From contig WOAB01000893.1 in the NCBI GenBank assembly GCA_027886185.1, forward strand, positions 2,108,001 through 2,172,000: 64,000 nucleotides of DNA. The letters run 5' to 3'. The notes under the pieces were generated by a model, which saw only the letters and a list, made by a program, of their open reading frames with translations, had not been told where the DNA came from and did no database searches. Positions 38,795 through 49,135 of this stretch are shown piece after piece. The DNA comes from Rheum nobile (lineage: Eukaryota; Streptophyta; Magnoliopsida; Caryophyllales; Polygonaceae). How positions within the stretch are numbered: the first letter of the stretch is position 1; the number at the start of each line of letters is the position of its first letter. A program made the translations under genes and the position numbers.

Positions 38795-39511
38795 ATCCAC
38801 AATTAGTTCCATAAAAAAAAATCCACAATTAGTGGGTCGGGGCCTGACAAAGTTCATCAACCCAACGAAACTTTATGGCTGGTCAATAGCTAGGGAATCC
38901 TATGCATGTGACCTTTAACTTGTAGCATACCTTAATATTTTTTTATGGCTAAAATAATAATTTCCCAAGTTACTAATAGCAGAGTTCTAAAAGTCTTCGT
39001 TTAGGGTCGTCTAGGTTGGGCCTGGTCTGAGCGCTAGGTGGTCATCCTTTCGGCTAGGATCCCGTCTAGGGCCGTTTAGGCGATAAGAAACTTCTGATGT
39101 TGTGGAAAAGCAACATCTTAAGAGATTACGGATATATAAAATATAGTTTTGTGTTATATTTTGTAAAATAAGGTCCATAATAAAATATCAAACCACATCT
39201 CAACATAGTTTTATAAATATTATTGAATTTGAGAAAATATTGTAAAATAATCATATAGATTAGACATTAATTTTTTAATTCATTTAGACCCCTCACCACC
39301 TAGCTCCGGTGGATATTTAAATTTAAAAAATTGTCGTGTTTGACTTTGAGACAATATTTTGCATATATGAGAGGGCAGAGAGTTATATTATAAATCTTGT
39401 ACTCGTCTGAATTTAATTAATTAAAATGAGTATATGTACACATTGTAACATTAGATTAAAATTTAAGTTAAGATACATATGCTTGATCATCTATTTCATG
39501 GATCCAAAGCC
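38795..39511. other. intergenic, no gene seen
   Basis: Contains a GC-richer stretch at 38997-39090 with repeated GTCTAGG/CGTTTAGGC words, probably a small transposon fragment. No conserved ORF. Confidence 0.45.
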
Positions 39512-39616
39512 ACTATATGTCACTACAATTCTCGTCTTTTCGCACTATAAAACACTACGCAACAGGATGGCGTACGCCAAATACCTGTGTAAAAGGCTAA
39601 ATAGAGTCGTTGGAAG

Positions 39617-39720
39617 TAGTCGTTGATGGGAATTTGAATAATTCATCTCCTACGCAAAGAGCTTGCGTACGCCGGATGTTGGCGCAAGAGATGAAGTTTG
39701 AAATTCCCAGCCAACGGCTA
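39617..39720. repeat. imperfect hairpin, ~39-nt arms
   Basis: GTAGTCGTTGATGGGAATTT ... CATCTCCTACGC pairs with GCGCAAGAGATG ... AAATTCCCAGCCAACGGCTA across a ~26-nt loop. Located just inside the left end of the MULE. Confidence 0.7.
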
Positions 39721-39802
39721 CTTTTACTCAGTACGCAGTAATTTGTCGTACATCAGGATCTTGCGTAGCCCAACGGCTATAATTCCAACGGTCGAATTAT
39801 CC

Positions 39803-39812
39803 CTCTATAAAT
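39803..39812 (+). promoter_or_regulatory. TATA box of the MULE transposase gene
   Basis: CTATAAATAC about 50 bp upstream of the proposed start codon at 39862, at the edge of a hairpin-rich end region. Confidence 0.5.
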
Positions 39813-39861
39813 ACTCAAACTCATTCATCCAAATTCTACGCACGAATACAATCTTACCACA

Positions 39862-42800
39862 ATGGCAAATAGCGAAAACGACTATTGGAGTAGCGATAAC
39901 AAATATTTGAGCAGTGATAAAGAATTCAACCCCAACAATTTCGCGGTTAGTAATGCATAATTGTTCGTAAAAGGCTTGATAGTTGTGTTATATAGATATG
40001 TATTAATGGATGATTAAAACTTTATATAGTATAGGTATGGTGTATGCGATATTGTATGAAATAGTTTAGGTATGGAGGAATAAAAGTTTAAATAGTTTTA
40101 CTGAAGTTTTTATCGTATAAATCATAAGGTATATATTGAAAGATTGGTAAAGTGGAAAAGAGATCTAGATATTGTATGAAGTAATAGTTCTTCAAGTTTA
40201 GAAATTGAGATATTATAGTTTAGTTTTGTTGGTATATTGTAGGGGTATGCAAATATTGTATGTTATGAATTAGTACTTGTTTAGAAATGAAAACTATTGT
40301 AGTTTTGTTATTAAATATTGCATGTGTAGTTATGAATTAGTAGTTCTCTAAGTTAAAGATGGAGGAATTGTTTTGTTAGCATTTATTAAATATTTAGCGG
40401 TATGGAAATATTGCATGTGTAGTTATGAATTAGTAGTTCTTTAAGTTTGAAAACGGAGATATTGCTATGTCATTAAATGCAAATGGATATATTAGGGGGT
40501 ATGAAGAAATGAATAGCATTATTGATTACATTAATAGGGGAAATATTATGAATCTGAATTTCGTACTAATTAAAAGTGGGATAGTCGAGAGGAGTTGGTT
40601 GATTGGGCTTAGAAGAGGGGCAAAGATTTGATGATGATTCTAGTCATTCGCCGAAGTAATGAAAGACATGTTAGCTTGACGTGCGAGAACTTTGGTGAAT
40701 ATAGATCGAGGAGGAAGAAAGTAAGTGAAGAAGATCTGAAGGAGGCTGATGTGGTACATCGTGAAACCAAATCCAAGAAGTCCGGGTGCACATTTGAGTT
40801 GTACGTTGTTTGAATGAAGAAGTCGGGAGTAGAGACTCAGAAATGGATCTTGAATGTGTTGAACGAACAACACAACCATAAGCGTCTGACTACCTTCCTT
40901 GGACATGTATACATGGGCCGATTGACCCCGGATGAGCAGCGCGTTGTCAGGAGGTTCGGCGATAGGTTCAATCCGCCGAGTATTATTGTTGTGGAGTTGA
41001 GAAGCTTTTTCCCCGAAAATGTAATATCACCGAAACAAGTTTCCAACTTTCTACAAAAAATGAATTATGAGGATCGTGGGGAAATGACGGTTACCCAATG
41101 GACTATAATTTTTTTCCAAGAACATAGGTACGAAGTGCATCCTCTCAGAAAGCGGTCTACGGGTCAGATCGATATCCTATTTTTCGCTCACCCTCACTCG
41201 TTGCACCTATTGAAGATGTTTCTGTACGTGGTAGTTATCGACGCCACATACAAGACAAATAGGTATGTAATGGCTTTGTGTTTATTACAATTTAATATAG
41301 TAGTTATATCCATCATCTAAAATTGCTTATACTCCTTTGTTTTCTTACATTCATTCGTAGGTATAACATGCCTTTGGTGAAGATTGTCGGTTTTACTTGT
41401 ACTAACAAGACGTTCAATGTCGCCTATGCATTTATGCGGGAGGAAGATGGTTTGCATTACACATTCATAATGCAAAATATTTTGTATTTGTTTCAAGAGG
41501 CGGGAGTTATGCCGACGGCCATAATGACTAATCAAGAGAAGGCCCTCATAAATGCAATTCGGATAGTTTTTAAAGATCAGGTTAAACACCTTTTGTGTTG
41601 GGTGCGTCTCAAACACAACATCGAGGCATATGCTAATCCAATCTTGAAGAATTCGAAAAGAGTCAGCGACTCTTGCGGCCAATGCTGGGGACTTTGGTGT
41701 TCAACCACGGAGGAAAAATACAAAGAGAGGCTCCAAGGACTAAGGAAATCGTGGAAGAGCGGTCTGGTTTGATACATTAAGAAACAATGGCTTAATCCTT
41801 ACAAGGAAAACATAGTCAGAGCGTGGACAGATCATCAACTTCACTTCTTCACGATGACTTCAAACAGGTATCCCTTGTTGTTTAGTTGTTTATTGGGTAT
41901 AGGCCTCCGTGTCATTCTTTCTTACTAACACGATGCATTTTATTTGTTTTGATGGGGTTGAGGGTACGCATAAGGTGTTGAAGGATATTATGGATTCTAG
42001 TATAGGCGGTTTTAACAAGATGGCAGTGAGGATCCACCGTGCAATTGAAGGTCAAATTGGGCAAGTGAGGGCGAGCATGACCATGGAGATGTCACGGATC
42101 AAAAAACCAAAAAAATTCAACAAGATAGTGCTAGAAATAAGAAGTTTGTTTACGAGGCTGTTCTATAAAGTGTCGGATAAGGGCTGGAGGAAGTTGTTCG
42201 ATATGTATAAGCAGCTAGAGAAAGATGATTTTACGGAGGAGTGCGATGATTGCTAGATGAGGGAATGCCAAGGCCTGTCGTGCATCCATGAAATTGGGGA
42301 GGCTGCTATCGTTGATAAGAGGCCGATCATGCCGAGTGAGATCCACCTCTTCTGGAAGAAGCTGGAATGGGATGGGATTTATCGTGATGACTCCATTAAA
42401 GACTATGTAGAATGTCTATTCCACAACTAAGACTAGAGGAATTGTACAAGAAGGAGAAAACTAGGGTTCTGAACAAATCCACGTTATATCAAATCACCGA
42501 GTTGTACCATGACTTGGAGTATCCGCATGAATCTTCGTTGTTGGAGCCGACGGGCATCATCGTTCCCAAAGGAAGGCCGAAGGGTTCCACAAAGTATTCC
42601 ACCAAATGGAGCCGAGCTTGTTTGAGCACAAGAGGGCCGAGTTAGTGGAGTATGAGAAGGAGAAGGAGAAGGAGAAGGAGAATGGGACCCAAGGTAGCTA
42701 AGTTAGGAGTCGTGGCCTTCCTAGAAAGGATAAAAGTGAAGTTTCGGCGGGCATTGGTGGCCAATCGGAAGCGTCTGGATCACATTTCCCAGAACAACTG

Positions 42801-43545
42801 ATGATTTATTTGGGGTGAATTTTGGGGTAAGGAATGTGGATTATTTTCCGTTCTCATACATTAAGGAGGCGAGAGATGTAATTCCAGACGGGCATTGTGG
42901 ATATCTGTCACTAGATGTATTGTTGGGGTACGAAGAGCATGATTACCCTATGGTTCGAATGCAGCTGGCGGAAGATATGTTGGACAACAACAATGTATAC
43001 AGAGAAATATTGCCCATACTACAACCGGGAATGAGCTACGGAGATCTTATATTCCGGGTAAACTATGTCATCAATCCTCGCTCCTCGTAATATTGGCTCG
43101 ACATGCCCCTAATTGGTTTGGTGTTTGCCATGACGTATCAAGTTGCTCTAGTCTTCTTAGCCTGGGATGGACCGTGCTTGTGCCTACCAATGAAGGCGTC
43201 CGACATAAGCCTCCACGCTCCAACGAAGATATTGACGATGGCTCACGTAGGAAACCGAAACCACTTCATACCGGTAAAGCTTACTATTTCTAAATAACTA
43301 ACTAAACCAAATAAGTTTATTCTCAATGGTAAATGGTAATAACAAAGAGTTCAATATTGGCTCGAAATTGTGTTTGTATGTAGGTGTGGCTCAAGGATGA
43401 GTGTCCAGTACCCCCTCCTCCGTATGCTTGGCATCGCTACAAACACTCAAGTGTTGATGGCTGGGATGTTCAATTTTACTCGAGGTTTCAAACGTTTCGG
43501 GACTGTCGCACGAGATGTAACCGTCCACCAGATCCTCCAGTGTAG
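39862..43545 (+). pseudogene. MULE transposase with C-terminal OTU cysteine protease, broken
   Basis: Proposed exons: 39862-39945 (acidic N-terminus), 40613-41262 (FAR1-type zinc-binding region ending IDATYKTNR), 41361-41867 (rest of the DDE core), ~41920-42260, then the OTU part 42815-43273 and 43384-43545. OTU features are present: Cys in IPDGHCGYLSL, His in NRNHFIPV, and the usual WLKDECPVPPPPYAW tail. Stops: TGA 40811-40813, TGA 41770-41772, TGC-TAG 42253-42255 region, TAA 43088-43090. The second catalytic Asp of the DDE triad is Asn (IMTNQEKALINAI), so the transposase would be inactive even if read through. Such proteins move MULEs; the OTU role is unknown. Confidence 0.75.
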
Positions 43546-43639
43546 TGATGTACATTTAGGGATTGTAATATACTATCATTGTAATTTTCTAGTATTTTAG
43601 CATTGTAATATTCTAGCATTGTAAAATTCTAGCAATGAC

Positions 43640-44300
43640 TTGATCATCTTATAACTGTATAAGACACTATGTAAGACATAATTAAAAACTATAGTATATA
43701 AGTATAACCATATAAGCCATAATTGAAAACTATAGTATAAAAGTATAACTATATAAGATACTATATAAGACATAATTGAGAACTATAGTATATAACTAAA
43801 AATATTACATAAGTATAACCCAAACCAAAACCACAAAACCACAAATCAAGCTTTTGCGCCAGAATCAAGCGTACGTAGGATCCTGGCGCAACGAAACCCT
43901 AAATCCTAAAACCCCAAACCCAGTTTCTACGCCAGGAATTAGCGTACATTAGTTCCTGGCATAGAGGCTGATATAAGGGTTTGGGGTTTAGGGTTATGGT
44001 TCAGGGTTAGGGTTAGTCATATAATACTTATATCCATTATGCCTTATACAGTTAGACTTATATACTATAGTTTTCAATTATATCTTATATAGTTATACTT
44101 ATATTATATAGTTTTCCATTATATCTTATGTAGTTATACTTATATTATATAGTTTACCATTATATTTTATGTAGTTATACTTATGTACTATAGTTTTCCA
44201 TTATATCTTATATAGTTATACTTAAATATATAGTTTTCCATTATGTCTTATTTAGTTATACTTATATTATATAGTTTTCCATTATATCTTATATAGTTAT
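43640..44300. repeat. ~660-bp imperfect palindrome (foldback)
   Basis: Left arm repeats of ACTATAGTATATAAGTATAAC (43660-43830) and AACCCTAAATCC are mirrored by GGTTTAGGGTT and TATACTTATATTATATAG repeats to 44300. The centre (~43925-43970) is a hairpin, CTACGCCAGGAA ... TTCCTGGCATAG. A second hairpin, TTGCGCCAG ... CTGGCGCAA, is at about 43855-43893. Non-coding. Confidence 0.7.
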
Positions 44301-44303
44301 ACT

Positions 44304-46792
44304 CAGTGGCGGATCTAGAACATCTCATAAGGAGGGGGGGGGGGGGGGGGGGCTCAAAGTCTTATAAAAAATCTTAGACATAATTAATTGAGATTTACAA
44401 AAATAGCGACACAAAAAGTTCATTACAAAAAATTGTTGCTTACGACTCTTCAAACTACAAAGAGGGTAAATCCATCCTACGGGTTCTCATAGTCTAGAAA
44501 TGTTGAAGGATAACTTCATTATTAATGCTTTTGAAAATATCCTTTTCCACATAACACACTAGAGAATCGGTAAGAAACTCATCTCCCGTCTTGTTATGCA
44601 AATCTGACTTGATGATACTCATTGCTGAGAAGACTCTTTCTACACTCGCAGTCGCAACAAGTAACACTAAAGCCAACTCAATAAGACAATATACCAAGTG
44701 AAAAGCGCATGAATTCCTACCTCGACCATTTTCTTTGCAAGAGCTCCAGTATTTTGCAAGTTTGAAAATTTGTCATTCCGTCTCATTTCATGAATCCACA
44801 ACATCAATTGTGCTTTAAGCTCCATTATATCACACCCCGAAAAGTCTTATGGATATAATTCTGCAAGTCGAAGTAGCTTTGACTCACTAAAATGGGAGAA
44901 TGAATCCTTTGAATCAAGGCATGCTACACATGTGAGTACTTTCGTGCTCGTCTCACTAAAACGACTCTCCATTTCTGTAACAATTTGGTCAATAACCTAA
45001 AATATAGCATAATATTAATTTTGAGAATAAGAAAAATTAGTTAAGCATGTGAAAAAACAAATAATAAAGTACCTGACAGAATATATCAACACGAAATCAA
45101 TGGTAATATGTAGTAGTAGCACGTCTACGAAAGATAATTGGGGCATCATCTTCCATGTTAGGAATGATATCATCATTCTTAGCACAAAAATCGTTGACAT
45201 CTTCTAATAACTCATCCCATCCATTTTCCCTCAAATCTTACAACTTCTCTTTAGCACTTTGAACCAAACTCATGGCCTCGATAATATCTAGATCTTTTCG
45301 TTGCAAGACTTGTGACAAATATTTATGATCCCCAATACTAGAACCATCAAATGAGCAACACAAACAAATAGATAATTCTCCATTTTTTTATCCCAAGCTA
45401 CTGGCCGTTCCTCGAGTTTTCACATCTTGTCCATCATCATATATATTTTCAAGTACTTTAGTGGTTGGAGACCACATAGATAGGAGACGAACAATCGTAG
45501 TATAGTGGGAACCCCAACGTGTAGCTCCGGGCCAAGTTAAGCTACTTTCTTGATTCAATCCTCTTCCGCTAGCAATTTCACCACTTTCCAACCTTTTCAC
45601 CATGATTTCATGTTGCTTTTGCCGAAACTCATTTTTTCTTTTGCAATAAGCTCCAACAAGATTAGTAATCATGCACATATAGTCAAAAAAATCACTTACA
45701 AATCGATTATTTTGTGAAACCGCCACGCCAACTAGTTGGAGTTGATCGATAAGCAAAGCAATGAATATACCTCGCACTTGGATTTTCATTCATTATGAGA
45801 GTCTTCAATCCATTAAGCTCGCCTCGCATATTAGAAGCCCCATCATATCCTTGACCTCTAAGTTTAGAGATTGATAATCCATGTCTAGCAAAAAATTCAT
45901 CAATACCTCTTTTCAAAGATAATGCGGTGGTGTCAACAACATGAACAACTCCAAGAAACCTTTCCATCACAAACCCATGGTTGTTCACATATCTCAAGAC
46001 AATAGCCATTTGCTCTTTCACCGAACTATCACAGCCTCATCAACCAACAAAGAAAAGAATTTGTCTCCAATATCACTAATAATGACGTTTATCATCTTCG
46101 ATGCACAAGCACTAATAATTTGCTTTTGAATGGAATGACTAATAAGTTGGTGATTTTTGGGTGCATTCTCCTTCACCACCTTCCCAACCTCAAGATTGCG
46201 TGAGCTATACTAATCAAGAACTTCAAGGAAATTCCCTTTATTTCTTGAGCTTGATGCTTCATCATGCCCACGAAAAGGCAATCCTTGATTAATTAGCAAT
46301 CTAGCAACATCCACCATTGCGGTCAAACGAATACAGTATTCCTCCTCCAATACCTGCTTTCCCAAAATCATCTTTCTTGTCAAACTTTGTCTTTGATCTT
46401 TGAAAGCAAAGAATAGTGTTCGACCATCATTGCATACACTATCGACAACTCCGACGTGTTCTTTAAATTTTTTACAACCCTTCTTCCAATTACGAAACCC
46501 CGTTCTCACAAATACATCATCTCCATTTCTTTTGCCGATCTCCCCTCTAAAGAGATAGCACCAAAAGCAAAATGCGGCATCCTTAGAAATACTAAATTCC
46601 AACCAGTCCCATTTCTTGAACCATTCAACTTGAAAACACCTCAAAGTCTTACCAAATTGACTTCGTTTAAAATCATAAGAAATTGGTTGACATGGACCTT
46701 TAACCACATACTCTCTCCTAACATCATCTATAAACCGATGATCATATTCGTTGATTGGTTTTCGCAATGTCGGATAACTAACAATATCATCT
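44304..46792 (-). mobile_element. truncated hAT transposon (TTF/DUF4371 type)
   Basis: The 3' end of the element starts at CAGTGGCGGATCTAG (44304), a terminus common in plant hAT elements, followed by a 19-G run (44334-44352). A decayed transposase runs on the minus strand from 46792. The 5' end is missing: its coding sequence stops where the CACTA element begins at 46793. Confidence 0.75.
44494..46792 (-). pseudogene. hAT transposase, TTF-type zinc finger family, broken
   Basis: Minus-strand pieces: N-terminal TTF-like finger region (46210-46792, with FSISKDAAFCFWCYLF and KGFRNWKK-like GFRNWKKGCKKFKEH), middle RNase H-like pieces (45707-46021 with RGQGYDGASNMRGE; 45388-45789 with TRWGSHY), and the C-terminal dimerisation domain (44494-44697, ATASVERVFSAMSIIKS). 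Several frame changes and stops separate the pieces. The family cuts and pastes hAT DNA; this copy is dead and lacks its N-terminus. Confidence 0.8.
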
Positions 46793-46829
46793 CACTAGTG
46801 GAAAAAACACTTTTTGAGGCTCCCTTTTA

Positions 46830-47184
46830 GAGGCGTACATAGTTCAATACGCCTCAACAACGACTTAGGCAATCACTTTTTTGGTTTTTGAGGCGGATAA
46901 TTAATTTATACGCCTCAAAAACATCTTTTGAGACGGGCACATTAATATACGCCTCAACAAGTATCCGAAAAAACATTTTCTGCTAAAGTATTAGAGGCGG
47001 GCCAGGGTAAGGCCCGCCTCTAATGATAACTAATTGAGGCGGGCCAAGTAGCCCGCCTCAATTAAACCTTGTTGAGGCGGGCCTCTTAAAGCCCGCCTCA
47101 ATAAGTATGTCCAATAGAGGCGGGCCTTACATGCCCGCCTCTATTATACCAATACTTATAGAGGCAGGCGTGTTAGGCCCGCCT
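46830..47184. repeat. eight subterminal hairpins of the CACTA element
   Basis: Eight short palindromes of form GAGGCGGGCC-loop-GGCCCGCCTC, the first three with GAGGCG...CGCCTC only. Such subterminal repeats bind the CACTA regulatory protein in related elements. Confidence 0.88.
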
Positions 47185-48159
47185 CTATAAGCTCAACCCT
47201 AATTAAAAAAAATAGTTGCGCGCGCCTTCATCTCCTCTTCGTATCCGTCTTCGCCGAGCTCCGTCTTCCCGAGCTCCGACTTCATCTCCCTTCGCTGAGC
47301 TCCCTCTAATACTCCCTTCAACAAGTATCAACAACGCACTCGAGGTTTCACCAAAACGCCATCCTCAACCTCACCCGATTCCGCTGGTAAACTCATCTGA
47401 CACCCTATTTTACTTCTCTAATTCCGCTAAACTCTACACTTTAATTTGCTCGTATTGTCGTCGACCTCAACTTCATCAATCTTAATTATATACTTCTTCT
47501 TCGTCTTTTTTCTGCCTATTGAAAGCTCGTTCCTTCTGTTACATTAATCATGAATTTCGAATTTGTGTGTTTTGTGTTTAAATGTTTTAGTCCTTGCATT
47601 CTTTTTTGAAAACAGGAAGGTTTGGCTCTGTTAGAAGCTTAATCGGTTTGTCAGAATACTCCTTAAGATCAGTCCTTACGACATAGTCCTTTCCCTTCCT
47701 AATTGACTCCTTGATTGGACTTCCAGTTTGTGAAAATGAAGAGCAAAAGATTTGATTTATATTCATCATAAATTTAGTTAAGAATGTAAATTTTCTGATG
47801 CGGCACACTGAAGGTGTTTGATGAAATGCCCCTATAGCAGTGGTTTCTCTATATTTTCTGCCTTTGGATAAGGGTTTTCTAGAAGGGATCGAAATTGTCT
47901 TATTGTTATCGGTTGACTTGTACATTAAAAAAACAAAGTCTTATAATCTATGTATTGAGGATGTATTGAGGATGTAATATACTAGAGGATCACATTTTTA
48001 CGGTTTTTTAATTTAATAAGTGAAAAGGAAAGCTATATAAATAAAGCAAAAGTGAAAAGAATCATATTCTTTATTTAATTGGTGAAATGACATTCTGCAG
48101 GCTGATAAGGGCATTGCCTTGAAGGATCGATATTGGGTCAAGGTAATACTTCTATCCTA

Positions 48160-48290
48160 ATTCCTTAGACCCTTGGCGGGATAGAATTCATAATTTAGGC
48201 CCTTGGCGGGATAGTTGAGTTTGTATTTTTTCTTGCTTGGTTGCATATTATTATCTATTTAGGCCCTTGGCGGGATAGTTACTAGAAATG
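48160..48290. repeat. three copies of CCCTTGGCGGGATAG
   Basis: The 15-mer recurs three times within ~110 bp, preceded by TAGA or TTTAGG, in an intron-like part of the CACTA element. Confidence 0.8.
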
Positions 48291-48483
48291 AGTATTCAAT
48301 CTTCCTTGTTTTGCATTTATTACTAGAAATGAGTCGTCCTTGGATGTACGGTGATTGTAAGAATATAAGGCGGTTAGATGATATTGATGAGATTGAGGAT
48401 CATTTATTTTACAATAAGTTAATTTTATTTTACAATAAGTTTTTTTTTTACATTTAGGTAGTTTTTGTGTGTGCTTGTTGCAG

Positions 48484-49088
48484 GAATTCTAGCCACTATG
48501 TCTAACGAAAGTGGAAATGCTATTCTCCCTACCCAAGGTGATCATGAATCACAAGGTGTTAGCGCGATTACACAGATCGCTAAAGGGCGTGGTCCGTCAA
48601 AAGGAGTTCAAGTAAAAAAGCCTATGCATCTTGAGTTTAATGAGTTAAATGTCCCTGATGGCGAGTGGTCGAAAGAATACGGAAAGCAAGTTGGGAGTTG
48701 TGCTCAAAGAATTAATATTAACGAGAAAGAATACTGAAAGATAGATGAGCAGACGAGGCAAGGGTTTTGGGAGGAGACCAAGGTATAATGACATTTTAAA
48801 TTGTTTTAAATATATACTATATTAACAATTAATCTAACTTATTGTAAAAATCCACAGCTTATGTTCCACATCATTGAGGATGTAGATAAATCAAGGGAAA
48901 AATACTTTCATTCTTGTGTGGCAAAACGATTTAGAGATTTCAAGAGCAAGTTGGTACGTCGATGGATAACTAAGAAGCAAAAGCCGTCGAAATATCCTAC
49001 AAACAAGATGCCTTGGGAAATCTACCACCACATTACAGAGGCTGATTGGTCAGTTTTTCTTAAAGAATATTACAAGCCGGAGTCATTG
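48484..49088 (+). pseudogene. En/Spm (Ptta-type) transposon protein fragment
   Basis: Exon 48484-48782 contains ATG at 48498, GRGPSKGVQVKKPMHLEFNE and, after a TGA at 48735-48737 (Trp in context), KIDEQTRQGFWEETK. It joins in phase to 48858-49088 with MFHIIEDVDKSREKYFHSCV and FRDFKSKLVRRW. This matches the plant Ptta/En-Spm protein family of CACTA elements. The C-terminal part is missing. Confidence 0.7.
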
Positions 49089-49135
49089 GTAATAATGCTA
49101 TTTCTTTTTACTATTAAAGATTTCTAGTCAGCGGA

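Larger units (their letters stand above)
46793..49130 (+). mobile_element. truncated CACTA (En/Spm) transposon
   Basis: Begins CACTAGTGGAAAAAACAC at 46793, a CACTA terminus, directly inside the hAT coding sequence. Eight subterminal GAGGCGGGCC-type hairpins follow (46830-47184). Two exons of an En/Spm-type protein lie at 48484-49088. No inverted CACTAGTG end is present before the plant mobile domain gene starts at ~49136, so the right side is lost. Confidence 0.75.

Noticed and set aside
44334..44352. 19-base G run as a G-quadruplex regulatory site
   Set aside because: It sits in the end of a dead hAT element where G runs are common; length is likely unstable or a sequencing artefact.
47216..47485. 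89-codon Ser/Pro-rich ORF in the CACTA element
   Set aside because: Low complexity, no family match; may be leader sequence.
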